A DNA stretch of 64,000 nucleotides from Camarhynchus parvulus (taxonomy: Eukaryota; Chordata; Aves; Passeriformes; Thraupidae). The DNA is taken from assembly GCF_901933205.1 (NCBI RefSeq), contig NC_044582.1, positions 14,179,820 through 14,243,819 of the forward strand. The letters run 5' to 3'. Below are positions 33,246 to 43,900 of the stretch, one piece after another (position 1 is the stretch's first letter; each line of letters starts with the position of its first letter). The notes under the pieces are model-generated. The model saw only the letters and a program-made list of their open reading frames with translations. It did not search any database and was not told the DNA's origin. The translations under genes and the position numbers were made by a program.

Positions 33246-36200
33246 GACTGCAACCTTAGGTATAGACCAACACTCATCTCAGTACTAAGCCCTGGCTAAG
33301 GGTGGGAAGTTGGGGGTTTACTGGTAGCAAATAAAGAAATGCCAAAGGGAAACAGCAAAACTGAACATTATCTGCAGCCAAATTAATATTCCAGCAGCTT
33401 AGAGAGCAAGTAGTTTCTCAGCTGTTTGAGTAAATATTGACAGCAAATGAGGTCAGTTACCTGAATTTCTGAGGAAATCTGGAAATGTTTGGTATTGAAA
33501 TGTACCCATATTAAATACTGCCACACATTTTGTGAAACCATATCTTTGTGGGGTTTTTTCCCCAACTACTGGCTGCCAAGTTCCTGGGGGATGAGTGTCC
33601 AGCCCTGCATATTGCAGAGGACCAGGGGGGAGATGGACAGGGCAAAGGCACAACAGGTAGCACTAACACATTCCCCAGCATTCAAAATAATGAGGTGATT
33701 CAGATTCAGACCAAAGACTCAGCTCTGTGTTGCTGCATTGAAACTTGAGAGAGGACGCAGAGAAAGGGAGTTTGGGAACTAATTATTACCCAACTCTGAA
33801 CAGTGCAAACTTCATGACTTGTAGGTGGATGATAACAGAGCAACTGCTCTGCTGCCAAGGGCCTTCTGCCCTGACCTTACTGCAGCCAAATGGGGCCTCA
33901 GACAAAGGTCAGCTAACCCAAATAACTTAAAATAAATACACCCTCCCCTGGCAGGGAAAGCAATGAACTTGCAGATACCTTTCTGCACAGGAGAGGAGGG
34001 AACAGAAATGCTGCCCTGGCAGATGACAGGTGAAGTCATGCAGAGCTAGCAGCTGCACTGTGGTGCAGGATGAGGTGAGCACAACCACTAAAAACTATTG
34101 GAAAAACATGACCAATGAGTCAGGAACCTTTGGTTGGCCACAAAAAATCACAGCCCCAAAGCTCCAGGCTGCCTCATTATCTCCATCATAGCTCCAAGAG
34201 CTCCAGCTACTGAATTGCCAACTGGTGCCATTCACAGCAACAAATTCCCAGGTGTGGATAACACACATCAAATCATTTTGTGCATGAAAAGCTTCAGTCC
34301 CTTTTAAACTGATCTGAATTTTCACTGCCAACATCCTAAACCCCCAGGACTGCCTTCACTACATCTCAATACTGTCAATAAATTAACTGAACTCCAGGGC
34401 AACAGAATGAAACCTGGACAAGCCAATGATGCCCAGAGATCCATTGCTAAGGAAATAAATTTTCCTTCTCTGCATAAAAATTCTAGGAATGTACTTTTAA
34501 AGTGATCAAAAGCTTAGTACCGGTGCTACTAAATCTCTGAGGGTTGCCATTTTGGGTGCCTATTAAGGGTTTATATTTATGTTATAAATCATCTTATGGC
34601 ATTCCATGGAGACCAATTTTAACACTAGGATCATACCCCTTAACTAGCTTTTTATAGGAAATTTAAAGGCTGAAGAACAGTAATGGCACTATAAAAGACA
34701 CCTATTTTTTGCTTCCTGAAAATAATAGCATGCTACAGAGCCATGAAAAGAGAAAATGATAGCAGTGCTAACCTGCAATAATTATACTAATAAAAAGAAA
34801 ACGCTACTGAAGAAATTATGAGGAGAAAGACACTAAAATTTCTGTGTCTAGCTAAAGCACTAGCATAACCTTTCAGAGAATATATTTGCAAAGTACATAA
34901 AAAGTTCCAGTTATTTCAAAGGTTATGATTATGTCCTTCCTTTATTTAAATTGACACCGGTTATTACTACACTTTCTTGGTCCAGAGTCTAAAAAATATA
35001 AGAAGCATAAATTGTCGATATGAAATTATAGTGTTATTTGTTATTACTGTGTTATTAAAGTGATATTTACCGACTTCAGGCAGCTTTTTCTTGCCTCCCT
35101 AGTGTAAGATTCAGCAAGGAACAGGAAAAGCCTGGGTTTATGGCAGCATCAGCTAATGGATTTTTAACTTCCCATATTTTCAGTGAGATGGGGCCAACAC
35201 AAATAGAAGAACAAGAGCATCCAGCCACCAAGCTGTGGTGTCGAGACTCTGGATGTGGCTTTTCCTGCCACCCTGGGAAAGCTGAGGGTCCCAGCAGCTC
35301 CTCCACCTCCCAGCTTCCCTCTCCCCCCACCTCCCTTGCAGACCCTGGGCTGCTCCCTCAACACAGCCCCTTCTCTGCACGGGGGTCCCCACCTTTAGGT
35401 GAACACTTTATTACATTTGCTCTGAGCCAGCAGCTCCTCCTGGGGTTATTATGGGACGGGTTGAAGAGGCATCACCAACACTGTGAGAGCAGAGAACTGC
35501 AGCCAGGAAGGAACAAAACGTGGCTATGGGCAGGAGAAGGTCTGAGTCTTCTTGCCAGACATCCCTCTGATGCACACATGACCCAGAGGAAATTCCATGG
35601 CAGCAACACAGAGGAAAATCAGCCAAATTCTCTTTTTTTTCCCCAATCTCTTGACAGCTGTGGGTACACAAAAAGGACCCTGGGGTAGATCCCAGCACAC
35701 TGCCACACTTTCAGCATGCCCACATTTCAACACCAGGGATATTTTTGTGTTTTTAGTCATGGGTAACACTGATGAAATTATGGCAAGGCTATTACTCCTA
35801 ATCACTGCATCTTGTAATGTAATACCAGCAAACTTTTTTTTTCCACATTGTCAAAAGTAACTAAAATTGTTGATGGTTCATGGTTGTAATCCACTAGTTC
35901 ATGTCAATAACAGCCCAAGACAGTTCATACAAAGTCTCTCCCATTTGGATGATTTGGTGAAGTCACGAAATAAAAGTGGAACAACATTATTTGCTCATAA
36001 ACAACACTGCCTTTCATTCTATATAATTCTAAAGATATGCAGCGTTTGCACCTTCACTTCCTACTGACATCATTACCAAGAGCTGTCAGCAAAATGCAAA
36101 AAAAATAGAGGGGGATTGAGTGCAACCAAATATAAAGAGTTTATGCTGTTGCCTTCAGTTATACACCACTCATCATTCATCCTGAAAGGCAGGAGTGGAC

Positions 36201-38009
36201 ACATCAGCAGAACCCAGTTCCTCAAGACACAGCTGCTCATGTAGCTGATGAAAAGGCAAAGTTTTTCTGCACTTGCTTCAACTTCAGCTTATTTTAAAAG
36301 AAATTTACACAAACAGAATCTGAGCCTAACCATCCATATGACTTACCCCCGCCCCCTCAAGCATCAGCAAGCACAATTCAGAAGAAACCCAGCACAAAAC
36401 CATGTCATTAAATGCAAAAGAAAGGACCTATGGGTAAAAGGGAGCATTAACTCAAACCAAAAATCTGAACAGTACATAAACAGGCACAATAAAAAGAATA
36501 CACAGGGTGCATCTGGAAGTACATGGAAGAGCCAGACCTGCTGTTAGTATAACTAAAGAAAAGGCTTGGAGAGGTCAGTGCACAGGTATCTGAAACACCT
36601 TTACTGTCTGGCAAGCACCACCTGTTCCCTCCCATAACACCCAGGAAATGTCCTGCCCAATGAAAGTGCCAGTAAAATGAATTTTAATCACCAGAGGAAA
36701 AGCTGCAGTCCCAAGCTGCCAGCCAAGGCAGTGCCCAGTCTCTGCCTGTCTCTGCAGCTGAATCTCTGTTGTCAGGAGCAACTGGCGGTGTTTGAGGGAA
36801 GAAACAAAAAAAAAAAAGTGGCAAATGCTTCTTTGCAGCTCTGGAAGAATCCCCAGGACCCAGCACAGAGAAGATGCTATTTCAAGAGGACTGCTGTGGC
36901 TCTGATGTCCCCAGAGCTTACCTCCCCCAACCAGGACAGGCCCGTGACTGAGGTGAGACTCTGTGGAGTCACTGATTTCTCCTCATCTCTGGTGCAAAGT
37001 GAAGCTGCACCATATTAAACAGAGGAAATGTTCCTTCAACAAGGGGGGTAAAATCATCACCTCATCATTCAGGGGCCCTCCTTGGTAGGGCATTCTCCAG
37101 CAACTGAAATTACTACAGAGCTATATTTTCTTACTGAAATATTCACAAACTAGTTTAAAACCTTATGCTCCAAGTTAAATTCAACTAAAAGGCAGTACTG
37201 TAGGCTGAGTGAGGTTATTAAGCATTTCTAGATCTCAAAGGTCTTGTGCCACACAGAATCTTCTAGAGAAAAAAAAGGTACCTCCACACTAGTTAGCTGG
37301 GAATAAAAAAATACCTAAGTCACTGGCAGCAGATAAATGTACAATTTCTTTTTACTGTTCTGCTTAACTGGGGAGGGTATAATCTATATTTTTATAACAG
37401 GATGTTAGTCCAGAACAGATCAGGCATGAAGAGCAATCCCTTGGCTGAGCCAGGCTAACAGCACATGGGCAGATTCAGTTCAGGGATCAGGCAGCTGCTC
37501 TGCTCCTGTAGCCTCTCTTCTTCTTTTTTTTTTTTAATTCTTCCTCTTCTTTGAATTTGTAATTCAAAATAGTTGCTAGAGAAATCTGAAGTCAAACCTA
37601 TTCAGCCACTCACAAATGACCCCTGTAACACTTACTTCATTCCCTGCTAACCAGTCTCACTTTTAAATCTCATTAAGGCTCTGATGAGTGGAAGGGTTGC
37701 ACAAAAGACAGGTGAAAATGAGAATAAAGGAGATAAAAGAAAAGTGCTGAAACCCTGGGAAGAAACTGTTATTAAAAAAAAATACCAAAGCATTTTAATA
37801 TCTGCATGTAGGGTAAAATTTAAACTATTTCAAACATATGATTTGAAATGTTCCAGCTTATTTTGTTTGCTCTTAATGCCGCAGGGATGCAGATAATGAG
37901 GACTGCAGTGGCCCAACAGCAATGCCAAGCTCAACAGCAAATCTGGCAGATGGCTTCAGCCCCCAAAATGAGAATCCACTTGACCTGGAGGGAGACATTC
38001 ATTAGGTAC

Positions 38010-38060
38010 AGGGTGCACGGTGAGTCTGACTCCAAAAACAAGCTCACTGCAATGAACCCT
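38010..38060 (+). mobile_element. Probable left remainder of an old ERVL-like LTR
   Basis: This short stretch before the younger LTR (CAGGGTGCACGGTGAGTCTG and 'CACTGCAATGAACCC') resembles the repeated 'CCACGCTGGAGCAGTCTG ... GGACTGCA' units of the larger LTR family and joins naturally to the better match at 38445. How far it extends to the left is unclear; I could not follow it convincingly. Confidence 0.3.
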
Positions 38061-38444
38061 TGTGACTGTGTTCACAGGGGTCCGAGGGTGAGGGAAGAGA
38101 CAAGGACCTGACTCCATGTTTCAGAAGGCTTGATTTATTATTTTATGATATATATTATATTAAAACTATACTAAAAGAATAGAAGAAAGGATTTCATCAG
38201 AAGGCTGGCTAAGAATAGAAAAAGAAAGAATGAATAACAAAGGCTTGTGGCTTGGACAGAGTCTGAGCCAGCTGACTGTGACTGGCCATTAATTAGAAAC
38301 AACAAACATGGACCAATCACAGATGCACCTGTTGCATTCCACAGCAGCAGATATCATTGTTTACATTTTGTTCCTGAGGTGCCTCAGCTTCTCAGGAGGA
38401 AAAAATCCTAGGGAAAGGATTTTTCATAAAAGATGTCTGTGACA
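38061..38444 (-). mobile_element. Solo LTR (ERVK-like, passerine type)
   Basis: A 384-bp LTR runs from TGTGACTGTGTTCACAGGGG to AAGATGTCTGTGACA, with TG...CA ends. The flanks AACCCT (38055-38060) and AACCAG (38445-38450) agree at four of six positions, which fits a worn 6-bp duplication of the ERVK class. A minus-strand AATAAA (TTTATT at 38134-38139) about 75 bp from the minus-strand end suggests the LTR reads on the minus strand. It is related along its length to 25895-26303 but belongs to a different subfamily, with a different U5-side end. No gag, pol or env sequence is present. Its neighbours on both sides look like one older LTR that it split. Confidence 0.85.
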
Positions 38445-38826
38445 AACCAGTGCTGGAGCAGCCCTGTGGGACTGCAGCCCATGAGGAGCCTCCAGAGCTG
38501 GGGAGGGAGGAAAACCAAGGAATGGACTGGGCATCCCTCTGGGGAGAGCAGGGCTTAGAGGAGTGGGGAATGATGGCGTGAAGCTGAACCTGGGGAAAAA
38601 CAGTTCAAATTCAGCTGAGTTTCTCACTATCCAAGCCTGGCTTAACTGGCTCTGTATGAACTTTTCACCAAGCTGAACCTGCTTTGCCTGTGTCAGTCAC
38701 TGGTAAGCAATCTCCCTGTCTTCACCTTGACCAAGAAGCTTTTTGATCTTATTTTCTCCACTTGTCCTGTTCAGGAGGCAGACAAAGGGTGGGCAGGTGG
38801 CAGAGGGACAAGGTCACCATATCACA
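38445..38826 (+). mobile_element. Old ERVL-like LTR, right part, interrupted by a younger LTR
   Basis: The stretch begins 'GTGCTGGAGCAGCCCTGTGG' and 'GACTGCAGCCCATGAGG', like the repeated units inside the larger LTR family. It continues through 'TGAAGCTGAACCTGGGG', 'AAGCTGAACCTGCTTTGCC' (38670-38688; 16 of 19 bases match the reverse complement of 3605-3623) and 'TCTCCCTGTCTTCACCTTGA', and ends near 'CACCATATCACA' at 38826, close to that family's expected end. It is more diverged than the copy at 3461-4343 and lies in the opposite orientation. Its other end, left of 38061, is not resolved, so no target duplication can be given. Confidence 0.5.
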
Positions 38827-38885
38827 AGGCTGAGGGGAAATGCCAGCTCCTGCTATAAATTCTGCCATCTCGAGTTTTTCTCTGC

Positions 38886-38940
38886 TGAAAAGCAATGAGT
38901 GCTTACTCGTTGTAAAGTGAAAAGCAATGGTGCTTACTCA
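38886..38940. repeat. Imperfect tandem duplication, 32-bp period
   Basis: TGAAAAGCAATGAGTGCTTACTC at 38886 recurs at 38918 with one base missing. The second half of the unit is less well kept. A third 'AAAAGCAAT' follows near 38967. Confidence 0.75.
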
Positions 38941-40956
38941 CCTTTTCTCAGCCTTTGGAGCCTAAAAAGCAATAGCAAACTAAGTCTATTAACAGAGTCA
39001 GAAACCAGGACATGGACGTCCAGTGAAGGGTTAAATCACAGCTAAAAATAAAAAAAATCCAAAACACTGATTCTGATTTCCCACAGTTACTTTCAGGCTC
39101 CACCCCACTCCCCTACCTAAGAGTTTATTTCACTATTTTTAACCATAATGAAAGATCATGCCCGCTCTTTTAGTTTTAAGATTTACCTTGATTTAAAGGC
39201 CTCCATAAAGAGGTGCATAATTATACCAACGGGAGGGATGACTTTAATGTGGTGTTTTTTAAATCAATACAATTACACTGGTTATAAGTACTAATGCAAA
39301 CACAGGGACAGTGGGAGGAAGATGCCTTGTACTGCTAATAGTCCATTCTTTATCTCCCCTGGGACCAGCTGTACAACCACAGTGTCACCCTGCAGCTCCT
39401 CCTGTCCTGGGCCGCAGCAGGGCTGTATTTATAATAACGGTACCATTATTTTGGATGGAGCCAAAATGCTCTAGAGTTAGGTTTTTGCTCCTCAGCATGG
39501 CAGCAAACTGACTGCCAGCCCCACGTTAGGGAAGCCTTGGGTGGCACAGCACAGCCCCAGGCTGGGCTCCAGGGTACCAGGGTGGTGCCAGCTGAAACCT
39601 TTGCTGGGCTGGCTCCACTCCTGTTGCAGGATTGTGTTTCACCAAAGCACAAGGGATAAAGGGCCAAGGAAAAAAACCCAAAACTAAACCACAAGCCCTC
39701 CTCCTCCTCCCCCAGATAAACAGCTGTTTTGGCAGGAATGGGAATGCTCCAAGAGCAGAGAGCACAGCAGGAGGGTGTTGGCAAGGAGCTGCTTCTACAC
39801 CTGGCTTCTCACATCACACTTGCCTGCCCAAAATGGAAAACACAGATGGGCCTTGCCCCTCCAGCCAGCAACCCCTCCCTGTTCAGCAGGGCATTTCAAC
39901 GTGTTTAACTTGAGGCTTGTACTTAAATTCCAAAGATTTAGATAGGACTTAATTACATGCTTGAATGCCTTTCTCAGCTGGGAGAAGTGTAAATACTTAC
40001 TTAATATAGTTTGATGAACTGGCACCTAAGGCAAACAAGACCTATTTTGCTGAGCTAATGTTGGGACTCCATCATGTAAAGAAACACACCTTAGGGAAAG
40101 TTCCCTACCATCACATGCAGCAGTCCTTTTAATTCAGCAAATATCTGCCCCTTTCTCACTGGGCTTTCAGTTGAGTTCATCTTGTACTTTGTGTCACAAA
40201 TAGAAAAATCACAGAAAAGTGAAAAAGATGTTCCCATTGTCTCTCAAGAGATGAGGGAACATAGAGAGGAGCACACTGCACAGGGCACTGACCAGCGCCT
40301 GCAACACAGAGATCATCACTTGTTCCCCAATGCAAGAAACAACCAAAGATTTTAACATTTAATCTGACTGAGTATTCCATAGGCTTATCTTGTCCATTAA
40401 AATCAGGTGCTCCCTTCATTTGGTTGCAAACAGGATGGCCAAAGCATGAAATCTGAGAGCAGAAGTCCAGGAAAACCTATTACAGATGACTAGGACCAGA
40501 AAAGGAAATCAAAATATTATTTAGGTTTGTCATTTGAGCCATGGGAGATCAAGTTGAAAAGACAAAAAGTCCCAATACCATATAACATAAATACACATTA
40601 TTGCATTGGTCATATGATAGTAATAGAAGTAATAAAGACCATAAAGATGAGAGATCTGCAGAATAGATTTAAATATAACTGAGACAACCCATTTTATTGG
40701 CCAATTTCTTCATTTAGAACAAATAAATATACCACTCAAGAAACTGCAAATGAAGCAGTTCCACAGAACTAAATTTTCCTTTCTTTTCAAAAAGGTATAA
40801 AAAGAAGTTATTATAAAAAAATAACCAATATATAAACCCCCACATATATTGCAATTTTATCAGATTGAAAGGAGATTTCATTTTGTTGGCATGGACATAA
40901 GAACTTTGGGCATGCACACCACTAAAATAATGAAATCCAGTTTCACCCATTAGAAC

Positions 40957-40998
40957 GGGGGGGAAAAAAACAAAAAGGGGAAAAAAAAAAAAGGAAGA
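40957..40998. repeat. Near-homopurine tract
   Basis: G7, A7, one C, A5, G4, A12 and GGAAGA follow each other, so the tract is all purine except one base. It is a low-complexity sequence prone to slippage. Confidence 0.85.
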
Positions 40999-43900
40999 TA
41001 ACAATGAAAGCTGGTGCCCCTCAGTGGAACCACAGATTTAATAGAAAGCATGTTCCTGTGCTGCCTACAGCCAGGAGCAGATGAAAGACACTTGTGCGAT
41101 TAGTTAACAAGTGGCCGTTTAATCCCCTGACAAACCCTCCTTTCAATGGCAGCTTCTCCTGTTTCCACTCCACGTTTGAATGCCTCCTTCAGCTGTGCAC
41201 AGATCGAGGTCTGCATTCCTACAAAGAGCACAGATCCCCCCACTTTTGCCAGTAAAGAACTTTACCGACTCCCAACTGTATTTTCTTCTGCTCCTCATGA
41301 ATTTAATACAAATATGATCTTAGATTCATGCTTCAGGAAAAAGTCCTTAATACAAGAGGCTTCCAGTACATGGGAAGTACATGATTCACCTCGCCCAAAT
41401 CCCTAACCTGAGTGGCTCCAGGATACAGATGCTGGAAAATTTTGCATTAAGACAGAAATTCACCACAAATCTCCATATTACTTGTTCCATGTCCTTACAC
41501 AGTAAACATCAGACAGCTCATCTTGTTTTCAAAGATCAAGAAGTTACTTTTACCTCCTTTTTTCCCCTGAAGTAAGAGTTTAAATGTGGGCAGCTCTTCA
41601 AGAGAGCACAGCACACAGGATGTAATCACATGTTTAAAAAACACATATGGGCCAAGAGAGGCACAACCATGTTCATCAAGTTATGTGCTGTGCAACACTT
41701 TCTTCAATGTTTTTGGGTGTTATTAACAGGTTTTGCCTTGCCAAGCACCCTTTATGATAATAGCCTTGTCACAATTAAACAGGCAGCATGTGATCACTAA
41801 TTTGAGTCTCCAGATGGGTTTGGCTCCTGGCTTTCACACTGTTCTTCACTTCTGAGAGAAGCCTTCATTATAACAATGGACGATTTGTAATACTTGCATT
41901 TAAATACTTCCTCTTAAAAGGGAACTTCTGGTTGTATTACACCTTGCAAGTACAATTCATGAGATAAAGCAGAAAAATAATCATCATCTCTTGCTCACCC
42001 CCTTCCCTTATCTAATCACTTCATGAAAAATTACTCAAAGGTGCCTTTAAGGCCAAGGAGTAATTTGGTTTCCAGTCATTGACTTTTAAATAGATAGCTG
42101 GAAGCAGGGCAAATTTCTTAAATTCCACAACAGTAGCAAGTTACTGAGCCTCCCTTTCATCTCAACCACTCAATTTATGCTCCAGCACACATTACTGCAG
42201 ATATGACCTCTTCCATCACCAACCAGCCACACTGCCACTATTAATGCAAACAGCCTTGCTCTACAGCTACGTGTGAGCAAATTAATTCAACTCGTCTCAA
42301 ATTGACTTTGCAGGGTCCCAGCCAGGCTCCAGAAAAGTTTAGAGAAAGCTCTAATTTTTTAGCTGTCCTAGACTGAAATAATCAATATTTGTCCCATCTA
42401 GCATTTGTGCTTCAAGTTTGATAGCTCAGATATTGGTGATTCACTGCTCAGCCTGTGCAAACAGAGTCTTATCCTAGATTAGCATCTTCTCTGATGAGTC
42501 AGTCAAGTTACAGGCTTTGGGCACAAATCAACAAGACATTGGAGGAGAAGTTTGAGAAGTTCAAACCTCTAGCATAATTCTGAAGAAATTTTCCGCACTG
42601 AATGGGTTACATGTTTCATTTAAAAAAAGCTTTTAAGAACAATAATTACTTTATCATTTAAAATAATTTGGGGTTTTGAACCCCAACAAAACTTTTTAAC
42701 TAAGTATTACACAAAAATCACAGATTTTAGTCACACTGATGCTCCTTTGCCCCCAAAATCCTATTTGTATTCATATCTTCGACTGAATTACTGTCTGGTA
42801 AGCATAGCAATAAAGACTTAGGAAGATGCAACTTGTCTTTCATAAAGAAAAATGCCCCCATTTCCTAAAAGCTGGGATCCAAGCCATGTGGAATAGTACC
42901 AGTCACAGGTTCAGAGGTGGTAGGGTCACAGTCTGCACAAAAAATATCACATTCCAGGTTTCTCTTTTCTCTTTTCAAAATAAATCAATGTTTCTTTGCA
43001 ATCCAGTGGATAGACTAAATAGACAGACAGTACCTGATGTGAACCATCAAACAAATCAATGATTCAGTCTTTGCAGTACCTACATTTAATTACAATATAT
43101 CCCACAAAATCAAGGTGAATGGCCACAGCCATAAGTTTCAAAGCTGCTGAAACTCACAATCCCAAATTCCCAAGGATTTCACACCATCCCTGGGCCCTAC
43201 AGGACACATCCTCCAGCCCCAGCAAAACCAGATTTGTAATGACACAAGAGTCAAAGAGGAATATTTATCTTAAGATTTTTACCCACAGGACTGAGAGACA
43301 ACCATGACATCCTGTTCTGCGACAGCATTTTCACAAATAAATTAATAAATAAACTCAGAGTGCACAAACTGCTGCTCACCACGAGAGGGCACGTTTTAAA
43401 AACCTAAAGCAGAAAACTCCTACTTGGGAGCAGATGTTATTCCAGTGAGGGAATAAAGGCTTGGGGCACGAGGTGGGAAAGTGCTCGGGGAAAAGGCAGC
43501 ACAAAGATTGAAAATGTGAAACGTCAATAAGCACACTCAGGCTTGATGCAGGACAAACATTCATGTGACAGGCTGAGCCTTTCTTTGCTGACACCAGTGC
43601 TGTGTGGACACCAAAGGTACTTTGCACTTCTGCTGTCACCTCAAAATGTCAGCTGTGATTTCAGAATGCCCACAAAGTCAATGCTGCACTTCTCTTCTAG
43701 TAAGCAAATGATTTATGTAGTTAAACTGCACTCAGAAGTGCTGATATTCAAATATTCTATGAAAGGAAGCACTCATCTCTCCTTCAAGCTGCAGAATAGC
43801 ACACACTGCCCTGCCAGCTTTATTTCTGGGCTGCATTTGTCAGAAAACCTGCTGCAGACAGAGCAGCAGCACTGTTCTGTTCCAAATGGTGCCCGGGAGC

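Larger units (their letters stand above)
28736..38009. other. Anonymous noncoding DNA
   Basis: No gene is recognised in over 9 kb. Most is AT-rich single-copy sequence. Points seen: a purine tract at 29196-29228, a stretch open on both strands at 31180-31542, a CpG-retaining patch at 31680-31760, a small duplication at 33215-33245, and an AT-rich repeat-free stretch at 34480-35075 with several CpGs (TACCGGTG, ACACCGGTT, TGTCGATATG). A GC-rich patch at 35200-35450 holds a 182-codon open frame (35140-35688, plus) with low-complexity Ser/Pro runs and no domain. Confidence 0.45.

Noticed and set aside
42110..42175. MIR-like 'AGCAAGTTACTGAGCCTCCC' sequence
   Set aside because: Only one short block resembles MIR, without the neighbouring blocks in order.
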